Positions 1 to 8,701 of a stretch of DNA of 64,000 nucleotides are shown in pieces. The stretch comes from Deferribacteres bacterium. GTDB taxonomy: Bacteria; Zhuqueibacterota; Zhuqueibacteria; Zhuqueibacterales; Geothermadaptataceae. Below the pieces are notes generated by a model. That model did not search any database and was not told where the DNA came from. It saw only the letters and a program-made list of their open reading frames with translations. A program made the translations under genes and the position numbers. Numbering within the stretch: position 1 is the first letter of the stretch; each line of letters begins with the position of its first letter. The stretch lies in the NCBI GenBank assembly GCA_020633655.1, contig JACKDF010000002.1, positions 62,001 through 126,000 of the forward strand, written 5' to 3'.

Positions 1-573
1 GGGAAGATCGATCAAATCCAACTGCCGCCGGACTTTCGCATTAAAATCAGCGGCCAGCAGCGGGAAATGGCCACCAGTTTCGACAGCATGAAACTGGCCA
101 TTGCCCTGGCGGTATTTCTCGTTTATCTGGTGATGGCCTCGCAGTTTGAGTCCCTGGTGCAGCCGTTTATCATCATGTTTACTATTCCTTTTGCGCTCAT
201 TGGCGTTGTACTGACACTGCTGGTGACGCAGACGCCGATCAGTGTAGTTGTGCTTATCGGGGTGATTATGCTGGCGGGAATTGTGGTGAATAATGCCATT
301 GTGCTGGTGGATTATATCAACCAGTTGCGCAAGGAAGGCAAGGAAAAGCGGGAAGCGATTAAACTCGCCGGCCAGGTGCGCTTGCGCCCGATTCTCATGA
401 CCACGCTGACGACAGTACTTGGCCTGCTGCCCATGGCTCTCGGCCTCGGCGAAGGCGCCGAACTGCGCACTCCCCTTGCCATTACCGTCATTGGCGGTTT
501 ATTGGTTGGCACGCTGCTCACGCTGGTGGTCATTCCCACAGTTTATGATGCAGTGGTAAAAGAGAAACAATAA
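1..573 (+). CDS. RND efflux permease, C-terminal part (5' end outside window)
   Basis: The frame is open from base 1 and ends at TAA 571-573, giving 190 residues of an inner-membrane proton-driven RND (HAE1/AcrB-type) transporter. The visible part begins near the end of the second porter region (LPPDF) and continues through the last membrane helices. Recognisable pieces are 'FLVYLVMASQFESL', 'GIVVNNAIVLVDYIN', 'LTTVLGLLPMALG' and the final 'TLLTLVVIPTVYD'. Family members have about 1000-1050 residues, so roughly the last fifth is present. Such pumps work with a periplasmic adaptor and outer-membrane channel, probably encoded upstream. The substrate cannot be told. A long imperfect inverted repeat follows the stop codon directly. 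Confidence 0.93.
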   Translation, partial: GKIDQIQLPPDFRIKISGQQREMATSFDSMKLAIALAVFLVYLVMASQFESLVQPFIIMFTIPFALIGVVLTLLVTQTPISVVVLIGVIMLAGIVVNNAIVLVDYINQLRKEGKEKREAIKLAGQVRLRPILMTTLTTVLGLLPMALGLGEGAELRTPLAITVIGGLLVGTLLTLVVIPTVYDAVVKEKQ

Positions 574-574
574 A

Positions 575-657
575 CAATAAACAATACCCAATAATCAATG
601 CTCAATTTTCAATTGTAATTTGAAAATTGAGTGTTGTTTATTGAATATTGTGTGTTG
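575..657. repeat. Long imperfect inverted repeat built of CAAT/ATTG phrases
   Basis: Arms 575-612 and 620-657 pair at about 31 of 38 positions. The inner 12 bp (CTCAATTTTCAA / TTGAAAATTGAG) are perfect and the loop is 7 nt. Each arm is made of loosely repeated short words (CAATAA, CAATAC, CAATG). It lies just after the RND stop codon and could act as a transcript-end hairpin. It resembles in style the repeats at 14530-14598 and 29645-29714. Confidence 0.8.
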
Positions 658-666
658 AATTTTTTC

Positions 667-861
667 TTATTTTCCTGCCAGTTTTTCTTCCACTCATTCC
701 AGGTTTCTTTTAAATTCGACATAAAGGGGAAATTGCTCCGCCAGTACCCGCCAGTGTTCTGCTGCTTGCTCAAACAAACCGCGCGCGGTGTCTGTGTCGT
801 CTTTCTTTTCGTACACCAAACCCAGGTTAATTAATGAAATGGCGAGTCCGTATCTTAAATT
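667..861 (-). pseudogene. Remnant of a TPR-repeat protein gene (3' end)
   Basis: Translating the minus strand from about 861 down to 667 gives a TPR-like stretch with no start codon. It reads 'RYGLAISLINLGLVYEKKDD', then 'TDTARGLFEQAAEHWRVLAE', then 'QFPLYVEFKRNLE', an in-frame TGA at 696-694, and 'VEEKLAGK' before TAA at 669-667. The pattern of small and aromatic residues is typical of TPR units in large multi-repeat ATPase/TPR proteins. An upstream in-frame stop (TGA at 864-862) and the lack of a start argue that this is a decayed fragment. The rest of the gap up to 1020 shows nothing recognisable. Confidence 0.5.
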
Positions 862-1020
862 TCACAGTCCGGTGATTTTTTTGGAGCAGGGAGTTCAATA
901 TTAAACCTCTGATGGAAAAATTTTTTGCAACGCAATGGGAAAATGCTGATCTTATGGTAAAATAAACATCCGGTGTAAATCAACATGCCGTCGTTATTTT
1001 TCATAAGGAGGAGAGGCGTT

Positions 1021-2202
1021 TTGTACAAAACCAGGCGATCATCAGCTATTAATATTTTAAAATGGCCCATTTTTCTGTGGCTTTCGCTATTGTTTTTAAC
1101 GGCATGTCTGGAAAATCCTGCCCGGCCACGACCGGAAGAGGAAGACCCACCAACGACAGAAGAGAATCCGCCAGCGGATACCACCGGGAATGGTGAAACG
1201 GGTTTTGTGTGGCCGATAGTGGAGCCAGGCGAAAAACACCTGAACGCGGAACGCTTCACAACACTCGATCAGAAAATAGCGAATGGCGACTACGGGCAAA
1301 TCAGCAGTCTGCTGGTTGTGCGGGACAGTGCATTGGTTTTTGAATCCTATTATCGGGGCTGGAGCGCGACGAGCCTGCATCCCGTTTATTCGGTTACGAA
1401 AAGCATTGCTTCCGGGCTCATCGGAATTGCCCACGACCGGGATTTGATTTCCACAGTGCAGGACCCGATTTACACCTGGCTTTTCCCCTACAAAAACAAC
1501 GCAAATCCAGATGAGCGCAAGGACCGGATTACGCTGGAACACGTGCTCAAGATGCGCGCCGGGTTTGCCTGGGATGAATGGAGTGTGCCCTATGGAACAG
1601 CCGCGAATCCCTTAAACCAGATGATGTCCAGCCGCGATTGGCTGCAATTCGTTTTCGATTTTCCCATGGCCGCAGAACCCGGAGACGAATTTGCCTACAA
1701 CAGCGGGTGTTCCGTGATGCTTTCCGGCATTTTGAATGAGGCAACAGAGACCACGACACGCGCCTTTGCAGTTCAGTATTTGTTCGATCCTCTCGACATC
1801 GGCAATTTTGGCTGGGACGCTGCGACCAATGGCATGCACAACACTGGTTTTGGCCTGCGCATGCTGCCACGGGATATGGCGAAGATCGGTCAGTTGTATT
1901 TGCAGGATGGTATCTGGGAGGGCGAACGGATTCTACCCTCCAACTGGATACACAACTCCTGGCAGCGTTACACGACGTTTGAGAATGGAACCGGCTATGG
2001 CTATCAGTGGTGGATAATGAGCCTGGAATTTGAAGGTCAACATTATGATGTGCCCTATGCGGATGGCTGGGGACAGCAGTACATTTTTGTGTTGCCGGAC
2101 TGGAATATGGTTGTTGTCAGCACGGCGGAGAAGTACAGCGGTGAATCGTCGCCAATACGGGAAATTATTCGGGATTTTATTGTTGCAGCGGTGGAAGATT
2201 AG
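1021..2202 (+). CDS. Serine beta-lactamase-like hydrolase, lipoprotein
   Basis: Predicted penicillin-binding/class C beta-lactamase-like serine hydrolase exported as a lipoprotein. I chose TTG 1021 as the start because a strong Shine-Dalgarno (AAGGAGGAG, 1005-1013) lies 7 nt before it; the upstream ATG at 985 would place that site inside the gene. From this start the protein has 393 residues: a signal peptide with lipobox LTAC (Cys29), a proline/acidic linker (about 30-60), then the hydrolase domain. The SxxK motif is S124-V-T-K127 and the second motif is Y226-N-S, close to the YxN/YxS of the family. Such proteins are often esterases or D,D-peptidases rather than antibiotic-resistance enzymes, and no substrate can be inferred. 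It follows the TPR remnant and precedes the helicase gene. Confidence 0.87.
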   Translation: MYKTRRSSAINILKWPIFLWLSLLFLTACLENPARPRPEEEDPPTTEENPPADTTGNGETGFVWPIVEPGEKHLNAERFTTLDQKIANGDYGQISSLLVVRDSALVFESYYRGWSATSLHPVYSVTKSIASGLIGIAHDRDLISTVQDPIYTWLFPYKNNANPDERKDRITLEHVLKMRAGFAWDEWSVPYGTAANPLNQMMSSRDWLQFVFDFPMAAEPGDEFAYNSGCSVMLSGILNEATETTTRAFAVQYLFDPLDIGNFGWDAATNGMHNTGFGLRMLPRDMAKIGQLYLQDGIWEGERILPSNWIHNSWQRYTTFENGTGYGYQWWIMSLEFEGQHYDVPYADGWGQQYIFVLPDWNMVVVSTAEKYSGESSPIREIIRDFIVAAVED

Positions 2203-2284
2203 AAAAGATAAATCTGTTGCATTGCATGATCAGGTCTTCTATTTTTAGTAAAATTTAAGTAGCAACTGCTCAACGGGAAAATTC

Positions 2285-5200
2285 GTGCAGCACACCTTCC
2301 ATCCAGCCATTCATAAGTGGTTCCAAAATAATTTCGAAAAACCAAGTCCGCCACAACAGCAGGGTTGGCCGGTTATTGCTGCCGGGGAGAATGCACTGAT
2401 ACTGGCGCCAACCGGCTCAGGCAAAACCCTCACGGCGTTCCTTGCCTGCATCGACAACCTTTTACACGATCTGCTCGATAAAAACTGGCCGCAGAACAGC
2501 GTGCACACGCTTTACATCTCACCCCTGAAAGCACTCAATAACGACATACAACGCAACCTGCAGGCTCCGTTGCACGGTATTCGAGAGCAGGCGGAAAAAC
2601 AAGGCCTGGACCTTCCGGAAATTCGCACACTGGTACGCACCGGAGATACGCCCTCCAACGTGCGCCAGTCGATGTTGCGCAAACCACCGCACATACTTAT
2701 CACTACACCGGAATCGCTTTATCTTTTGCTCACTTCCGAGCGCGGCCGTGAAATATTTCGCCGCCTGCGTTATCTCATTATCGATGAAATTCACGCAATT
2801 TGTAACAACAAGCGGGGGGTGCATCTCAGTCTGTCGCTGGAGCGCCTGATGCCTTTGTGCGAGCAAGAACCAGTGCGTATCGGACTTTCCGCAACACAAC
2901 GGCCTTTGGAACGCATCGCGGCTTTTCTCGGCGGACAAACGTTGGAAAAAACTGGTGAGAATTACACGCCTCGTCCGGTTCGCATTATCGATTGCGGGCA
3001 GCGCAAAGACATGGATATTCGGGTGATTGCACCCGTTGGCGGCTACGGCAATCTCGAGGATGCGAGCGCCTGGAGTGCCATCATTGAGCAATTGTATTCG
3101 TTGATTTTACAGCACAAAACCACACTCATTTTCGTTCTCTCCCGGGCGCAGGCGGAGCGCGTGACACGGCGGATTAATGATTTGCATGCGAAAAAGCTGG
3201 CAGACAGAGAAACGGACCCTGAGCTTGCCGAAGGGCACGTTTCTCACACAATAAACGTTCCTGTTTCGACAGGCTCAACATCCACAATCGTTTCGACAAG
3301 CTCAACGTCCGCTGGTTTTGAATCAACACAACTGGTGCGTGCACACCATGGCAGCCTGTCGCGGGAGGTGCGTTTTGAAGTGGAAAGTGCACTGAAAAAA
3401 GGCAAACTGAGTGGGGTTGTGGCAACGGCTTCGCTGGAGCTCGGGATCGATATCGGCAGTATTGATTTGGTCGTGCAACTGGATGCACCGACGAGTGTTT
3501 CCTCAGCTTTGCAGCGCATCGGACGCAGTGGCCACGTGCTCAGCGCCACCAGCAAAGGACGTATTCTCCCGCTTTATCAGAGCGAGCTTCCTCACGCAGT
3601 CGCTATAACGGAAGCTATTTTGGAGGCAGAGGTTGAGGAAACGCTCATCCCCGAACTCTGTCTTGATGTGCTGTCACAGCAAATTTTAGCGGAAGTGGCG
3701 GTGCAGGACTGGTCGCGTAACGCGCTTTTCGATCTTTTTCGCCACAGTTATTGCTATCGCAATCTGACAACAGCCAGTTTTAATCGTGTCATAGAAATGT
3801 TAGGTGGAGCCTATGAAGAAACGCAAATTCGTTCGCTGCAACCGCGTTTAACCTGGGATAAAGTCAATGACAAACTCATCGCCCGGCGCGGTGCTCGTTT
3901 ACTGGCGACGATGAACGGCGGTACCATCCCGGACCGCGGCTTGTACGATGTTTATTTGCAGGATGCGAATGTCCGTGTTGGCCAGGTCGACGAAGAATTT
4001 GTCTTTGAGCGCAAGGTGGGGGAGACATTCTATCTTGGCACCAGCGAATGGCGCATTGAAACCATCGCCCAGGACCGCATTGTCGTGGCCCCGGTACGCG
4101 CCATCGTACCGATGCCACCATTCTGGAAAAGCGATTATGGCATTCCCCGCGATTTTAATACCATGCAGCGGGTCGGTGCTTTTTTACGGGAATTGTTGGA
4201 GGATGAGGCGGCAACCGATGCTTTTGACCATGGTCTAGTGGATACCTCCGATGGTGCAGGGGATATCCACTGTACCATCAATAGCGCGAAGGCGTCCCGC
4301 CGAGTAATTCAGCGTAATGATCAAACTTCCACTCGGCGAGGACGCCTTTGTTCCAGTCGAATGGGGGAGTCCATTATCGATCCGGAAATTACACAAAGTT
4401 TGCATGATTTTGTCGATAGCCAACTGGATTTTTCCGGTGCGATTGCAACCGACAGGCGCATCGTTTTTGAATATTTCCACGACAGTGCGCAGCAACCGAT
4501 GCTGTACATTCAGGCGCCATTTGGTGGTCGGGTTAACCAGGCCTGGGCCATCGCTCTGGCAACTTATCTTGGAAAAAAATATTCGATCGAAATACAATAC
4601 AGTTTCAACGATGACGGCCTGCTTTTTCGCCTCTTGGAGAGCGACGATTTTATTCCTGCTCAGGAGATTTGCGCTATTCCACCGCAGCAACTGGAGGACT
4701 ACATCATTGCCGGCTTGCCCGAGGCGCCGGTGTTTATGGTACTCTTTCGCTATAATGCCGGAAGTTCACTGCTGCTCACACGCTCTCGTGCTGGTAAACG
4801 CATTCCCTTGTGGCTGCAACGCCTGCGCACGGCCGACCTCATGCAAAATATCCGGCAGTACCCTGATTTTCCAATACTGCTGGAGACCTATCGTGACTGC
4901 CTTGAGAATGTGCTCGATGTCCGCAATTTAAAAATCGCCATCGAACAAATTCAAAGCGGTGAAATCGAGGTTGTGAGTGTGCAAACGCTCGGGCCATCCC
5001 CCATGGCCAATGGCTTGATGTACAAATTTCTCGAGCGTAATTTGTACGAAATAGACCGCAATCGTGGTGCTGCGAGCGGTGGAGAAGTGCATCAGCAGGC
5101 TCTCGCCGAAATTTTGCAAAGTGGTGAGATACCAGCCATTATTACGCTTGAATTGGTTGAAAAACTTGAACGTCGCTTGCAACATCTGGTGCATGAACTG

Positions 5201-6994
5201 AAGGCAAAATTGACGGAAGACATTTTTGCGATTCTCGATAAATTGGGGCCGCTCTCCGTCGAAGCATTGCAACAGCGCAGTCATGTGCAGGTTATGGATG
5301 CATTGGCGGAATTACAGCAAGCCGGACGCATTGTGCAGCACAATGATGAGTGGCAGACGCAAACCTGCGTTGATAAATTACACAATACAACAATCGAAGA
5401 AAAAACGCGTTTTGTTGTGCAGCGGCTTTTGCAAAACCATGGCCCGATGACAGGGAAGGCGATTCTAAACCAGCTCCCCGGTTACACGCCTGAAATCGTG
5501 TTGAAAACGCTGGAGACATTAGCTGAAAAACGCCTCGTCTTGCATGGTCAAATGATTGAAGAGGATACGGATAGCTATTGGTGCGATCGCCACAATTTCA
5601 CTACGCTTTACCGGCAGGCAATTGCCGCACGCCGACAATCGGATGGTATTGCGACCTCGGAACAGTTTTACCGATTTCTCCTGCAATGGCATCACATTAC
5701 CACTCCGGCGAAAGGATTGGATGAACTTGTGGAACGTTACCGTGGTTATCGTTTTGCTTCTTCTGCCTTTGAGCGCGAGATTGTGCGCACCCGGTTTCCA
5801 GAGGAGAATCAAACGAGCACTCACCTGCAGGAATTTTCCGAGGCGCTTGCCCATGGTGACGTCATCCAGCGCATGCACCGCAGCACAGACAAGAGTCCGC
5901 GCATGTGCAGTTTTCACCGTCGTGGTGAGGGGCATTTGTTCTTTTCGAAAAATGTGCTGTTAGAAAAGAAAAATGACCTGGATGCATCTGCACAGAGTGT
6001 ATTTGCCTTCTTACAGGAAAATGGCGCCAGTCTTTTTGATGATTTAATTGCCGGCACGGAACTAAGCCGCAGCCAGATTTTAGATGCCCTGAAATTACTT
6101 GTCGAAAACGAACTGCTTTCCTGTGATGAGGAGCAATCTTTGCAATATGTTCTGGGAATACAACAGACAGGTGAAGCATCGAAACCGCAATCCAATGCAC
6201 TCTTTCCCGACCAGCCCTGGCGGGCGCGATCTCATGGACGTAGGCGAGGCGTCCGTTCAGGATTTTCGCAATTTAAACACCAGCAGAAAAAACTGCGTGG
6301 CCGTTGGTTTCTCACAACTTCGTTTGCTGTGCACGGCAAAGAAATAACGCAGGAACTCCTTGCTGAAAAGCAGGCGCGTTTGCTGTTGCAGCGCTACGGT
6401 GTACTCGTCAAAGAATGGTATCGCCGGGAAAATGGACTTTTGCCGTGGTATCGGCTGTTTGCGGCCTTGAAACGGCTGGAATGGCAGGGAGAGATTCGTC
6501 GCGGATATTTTGTGCACGGATTGTCGGGAGTGCAATACGCTCTTCCGCAGGCGGTGCAGTTGCTGGAGAAAATTCAGCAGAAAAGTGAGAATTTTGAACA
6601 TTCTGTTGTGCTGATCAGTACCGGGGATCCAGCTTTACCCTTCGGCGGTATGCTGCAATGGAATGTGCGTTCGCTGCAGAATGAAAATGTTGCCATTACC
6701 CGTTCTTTTTCCAATCATCTTTTGCTTTCTGAAAGCAAACCAATCCTTTATTTAGAAAATTTTGCCCGACGAATCTATTCCCTTTCGGGTATGTCCGAGG
6801 GCCAGCTACCGGAGTTTATCATGCATTTAAAATCATGGTTGCGTATGCCCTCCGTCTTGCGACCTGTGAAAAACGTAACAATCGAATCAATCGATGCACA
6901 ACCCGCTGCAAAACATGGCTGGGCATCGCATTTTACACAATCCGGTTTTGAGCAAAGTGATACAATGCTCGTTTTATGGCCTTCTGCAGTCTAG
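2285..6994 (+). CDS. lhr: Lhr-type large ATP-dependent DNA helicase
   Basis: Superfamily 2 helicase of the Lhr (large helicase-related) group, acting in DNA repair with 3'-5' polarity in characterised members. Start is GTG 2285; the Shine-Dalgarno is weak. Of 1569 residues, the N-terminal half holds two RecA domains: Walker A A41-PTGSGKT48, DEIH box D167-E-I-H170, and motif VI Q410-RIGRSGH. Winged-helix and Lhr-core regions follow (about 450-900, including 'TDRRIVFEYF' and 'VNQAWAIALATYLGKKY'). A long C-terminal extension matches full-length Lhr, about 1500 residues. Odd feature: repeat-derived segments have entered the frame at residues about 310-343 and 652-689, and possibly 1311-1325, all without disrupting it. 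They fall between conserved motifs, so they are probably surface loops. Confidence 0.92.
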   Translation: MQHTFHPAIHKWFQNNFEKPSPPQQQGWPVIAAGENALILAPTGSGKTLTAFLACIDNLLHDLLDKNWPQNSVHTLYISPLKALNNDIQRNLQAPLHGIREQAEKQGLDLPEIRTLVRTGDTPSNVRQSMLRKPPHILITTPESLYLLLTSERGREIFRRLRYLIIDEIHAICNNKRGVHLSLSLERLMPLCEQEPVRIGLSATQRPLERIAAFLGGQTLEKTGENYTPRPVRIIDCGQRKDMDIRVIAPVGGYGNLEDASAWSAIIEQLYSLILQHKTTLIFVLSRAQAERVTRRINDLHAKKLADRETDPELAEGHVSHTINVPVSTGSTSTIVSTSSTSAGFESTQLVRAHHGSLSREVRFEVESALKKGKLSGVVATASLELGIDIGSIDLVVQLDAPTSVSSALQRIGRSGHVLSATSKGRILPLYQSELPHAVAITEAILEAEVEETLIPELCLDVLSQQILAEVAVQDWSRNALFDLFRHSYCYRNLTTASFNRVIEMLGGAYEETQIRSLQPRLTWDKVNDKLIARRGARLLATMNGGTIPDRGLYDVYLQDANVRVGQVDEEFVFERKVGETFYLGTSEWRIETIAQDRIVVAPVRAIVPMPPFWKSDYGIPRDFNTMQRVGAFLRELLEDEAATDAFDHGLVDTSDGAGDIHCTINSAKASRRVIQRNDQTSTRRGRLCSSRMGESIIDPEITQSLHDFVDSQLDFSGAIATDRRIVFEYFHDSAQQPMLYIQAPFGGRVNQAWAIALATYLGKKYSIEIQYSFNDDGLLFRLLESDDFIPAQEICAIPPQQLEDYIIAGLPEAPVFMVLFRYNAGSSLLLTRSRAGKRIPLWLQRLRTADLMQNIRQYPDFPILLETYRDCLENVLDVRNLKIAIEQIQSGEIEVVSVQTLGPSPMANGLMYKFLERNLYEIDRNRGAASGGEVHQQALAEILQSGEIPAIITLELVEKLERRLQHLVHELKAKLTEDIFAILDKLGPLSVEALQQRSHVQVMDALAELQQAGRIVQHNDEWQTQTCVDKLHNTTIEEKTRFVVQRLLQNHGPMTGKAILNQLPGYTPEIVLKTLETLAEKRLVLHGQMIEEDTDSYWCDRHNFTTLYRQAIAARRQSDGIATSEQFYRFLLQWHHITTPAKGLDELVERYRGYRFASSAFEREIVRTRFPEENQTSTHLQEFSEALAHGDVIQRMHRSTDKSPRMCSFHRRGEGHLFFSKNVLLEKKNDLDASAQSVFAFLQENGASLFDDLIAGTELSRSQILDALKLLVENELLSCDEEQSLQYVLGIQQTGEASKPQSNALFPDQPWRARSHGRRRGVRSGFSQFKHQQKKLRGRWFLTTSFAVHGKEITQELLAEKQARLLLQRYGVLVKEWYRRENGLLPWYRLFAALKRLEWQGEIRRGYFVHGLSGVQYALPQAVQLLEKIQQKSENFEHSVVLISTGDPALPFGGMLQWNVRSLQNENVAITRSFSNHLLLSESKPILYLENFARRIYSLSGMSEGQLPEFIMHLKSWLRMPSVLRPVKNVTIESIDAQPAAKHGWASHFTQSGFEQSDTMLVLWPSAV
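3213..3311. repeat. Palindromic repeat (family A) inside the lhr gene
   Basis: Left arm 3213-3233 (core CCTGAGCTTGCCGAAGG) pairs with right arm 3290-3311 (GTTTCGACAAGCTCAACGTC region). A second right-arm-like copy lies at 3262-3282. The same motif occurs at 13787-13845 and 34526-34600 outside genes. Here it encodes residues about 310-343 of Lhr, between 'INDLHAKKLADR' and 'LVRAHHGSLSREVR', which are contiguous in ordinary family members. Confidence 0.8.
4238..4351. repeat. Palindromic repeat (family B) inside the lhr gene, with interleaved inverted repeats
   Basis: Arms 4286-4305 (GCGAAGGCGTCCCGCCGAGT) and 4331-4351 are inverted copies with one indel. Just upstream are two interleaved inverted repeats: GTGGATACC (4238-4246) with GGATATCCAC (4261-4270), and GATGGTGCAG (4250-4259) with CTGTACCATC (4270-4279). 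The 4286-4351 unit matches the intergenic inverted repeat at 58095-58146. The segment encodes residues about 652-689 of Lhr, an insertion relative to the usual family sequence. Confidence 0.78.
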
Positions 6995-7318
6995 TCGAAT
7001 GTCAAATTTAAAATTGTGAGGTATCAAATGCGCCATTCTGGTTTCTGCGTTTCTCTGCAGAAGATCGGAATCCCACAATAATTGCCACGCAGTCCAATTT
7101 TTTCTTATTCAAAAAACATGTGGCTCACCAATGGGAGGCCGGCATTGAAAAAAACGCAAACCGGCATGACGACTTCGAGTATAGTATTGACAAATTCAAA
7201 TTTGAGAAAACACTTGCTATCGATGTTCATGAATAAAGTTATAGAAAATATTTTGTTGTAAATTATCAAAAGAATTATGGAATCACTGAGGACAACAGTT
7301 CAAAACAAAGGAAATGTC
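6995..7318. other. Intergenic stretch, 324 bp, little recognisable
   Basis: No coding frame is supported. There is a weak 6-bp hairpin near 7047-7066 (TTCTGC/GCAGAA) and a TTGACA hexamer at 7187-7192 without a convincing -10 box at normal spacing. A Shine-Dalgarno-like AAAGGA lies just before the VOC gene start. Confidence 0.4.
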
Positions 7319-7771
7319 ATGGCAATAAAACGTATGGATAACGTTGGCATCGTTGTTGAAGACCTCGATACCGCGATTGAATTTTTTACTGAGCTTGGTC
7401 TTGAGCTGGTGGGACGCGCCCCAATCGAAGGAGAATGGGCAGATGGGGTCACTGGATTGCGCGACATGCGCGTCGAGATTGCCATGATGCGTACACCAGA
7501 CGGTCATAGTCAAATAGAGCTGTCCAGATTCCTGGCACCGCCAGTTGTTGCAGATCACCGTAACAACCCGGTGAATTCTCTTGGATACCTGCGAATCATG
7601 TTCGCCGTAGAGGACATCGATGACACACTCGAGCGGCTCGGTCGGATTGGCGCGAAACTCGTCGGCAGGGTGGTCCAGTACAAAACTTCATATCGCCTCT
7701 GCTACATCCGTGGGCCTGAATCAATTCTCATTGGTCTGGCGCAAGAGCTCGTTCAGCCTGCTTCTGAATGA
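7319..7771 (+). CDS. VOC family protein (glyoxalase/bleomycin-resistance fold)
   Basis: A 150-residue vicinal-oxygen-chelate protein with two beta-alpha-beta-beta-beta halves: 'MDNVGIVVEDLDTAIEFFTE' at the N-terminus and 'YLRIMFAVEDIDDTLERLGR' near residue 90. Start ATG 7319 is preceded by AAAGGA at the right distance; an upstream ATG at 7277 adds 14 residues with no fold sense. The usual metal positions (His near the start, Glu in the last strand) are not clearly kept: the first half begins D-N-V-G instead of H-x-x. The enzyme may therefore be divergent or bind another ligand. It stands alone, with gaps of about 200-320 bp on both sides. Function beyond the fold is unknown. Confidence 0.83.
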   Translation: MAIKRMDNVGIVVEDLDTAIEFFTELGLELVGRAPIEGEWADGVTGLRDMRVEIAMMRTPDGHSQIELSRFLAPPVVADHRNNPVNSLGYLRIMFAVEDIDDTLERLGRIGAKLVGRVVQYKTSYRLCYIRGPESILIGLAQELVQPASE

Positions 7772-7961
7772 AGATTTATGGTTGACATCAAGACTTGATG
7801 CGGTGCACATTTGAGAATTTAATTGCCAATTGCGCAAGCGTCACCAAATGGGTGCATTTGTGAACACAGCATTATACGTCTTTGATGCTGTGCTGCCGCT
7901 TGTCTCAATGGGAAAATCAAAGCAAAATTGAAGATGAATCAAATAATTTAGGGAAGATATT

Positions 7962-8660
7962 ATGCAGAAAATGGTTACAGAACCTCACAACCTGAAAACT
8001 CATGCGCGCTATGAATCTATTTTTGCGATTCTCATCGCGCTTTTTGTGACCTTTGTTGTGTTGACAAACACGGTTGGCGTCAAACTTTTTACGCTCTACG
8101 GTTATACTTTCGGTGTCAGTATTTTCTGGTATCCACTGACTTTTTTGATCACCGATATTACCTCTGAAATCTATGGAGCAAAGCGCGCGAGTTTTATGGT
8201 TGTCGTGGGGTTTTCCATGAGTGTGTTATTGCTGTTTTTTTCACTGCTTGGAATTTCCCTCCCCTCTGCGGAGTTTTATGCCGGGGATGAGGCATATGTT
8301 ACGATTTTCGGGCCGGTATGGCGCCTGCTTTTTGCTTCGATGGCAGCCTATCTTTTGGCCCAGCTAATCGATGTGCGGCTTTTCCATTTTTGGAAAAAAT
8401 TGACAAAAGGCAAGCACTTATGGTTGCGCAATAACGGTTCAACGATTATTTCTCAACTTATCGATTCGCTCACCGTGAATATCATTTTCCTGTATAAAAA
8501 TCCTGTCGTTTTCACCGGTGATTTCGCCGACGTGCTGGCAGTAGCGATGAACGTTTATGTATTCAAAGTACTCATCGCCTTGCTTGACACACCGCTTTGC
8601 TATGCCGGCGTGCGTTTATTTGAAAAATTGACGGGTGTGAAAGGGGATGAGGTGATGTAG
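7962..8660 (+). CDS. yhhQ: Queuosine precursor transporter (VUT/YhhQ family)
   Basis: A 232-residue inner-membrane protein with six to seven hydrophobic helices, starting at ATG 7962 after GGGAAG. The family (COG1738) imports 7-cyano-7-deazaguanine or 7-aminomethyl-7-deazaguanine for queuosine tRNA modification in characterised members. Seen here are the family signatures 'WYPLTFLITDITSEIYGAKRA' (about residues 60-80) and the late 'LIDSLTVNIIFLY' helix. Queuosine synthesis genes are not adjacent. I looked upstream for a preQ1 riboswitch and did not see one. Length and motifs fit well, so the assignment is firm at family level. Confidence 0.9.
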   Translation: MQKMVTEPHNLKTHARYESIFAILIALFVTFVVLTNTVGVKLFTLYGYTFGVSIFWYPLTFLITDITSEIYGAKRASFMVVVGFSMSVLLLFFSLLGISLPSAEFYAGDEAYVTIFGPVWRLLFASMAAYLLAQLIDVRLFHFWKKLTKGKHLWLRNNGSTIISQLIDSLTVNIIFLYKNPVVFTGDFADVLAVAMNVYVFKVLIALLDTPLCYAGVRLFEKLTGVKGDEVM

Positions 8661-8701
8661 GTAACTAATTCCTTGCTTCTCCACCACCGATTTCTTATTA
8701 T

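Noticed and set aside
631..834. Plus-strand open frame of 67 codons
   Set aside because: No ribosome binding site or family resemblance; the opposite strand gives the better TPR-like reading.
2285..6994. Lhr gene as a pseudogene broken by repeats
   Set aside because: The frame is intact over 1569 codons and all helicase motifs are kept, so it is probably functional.
7772..7961. preQ1 riboswitch before the queuosine precursor transporter
   Set aside because: I looked for the short hairpin and A-rich tail with a C-rich anti-strand and found neither.
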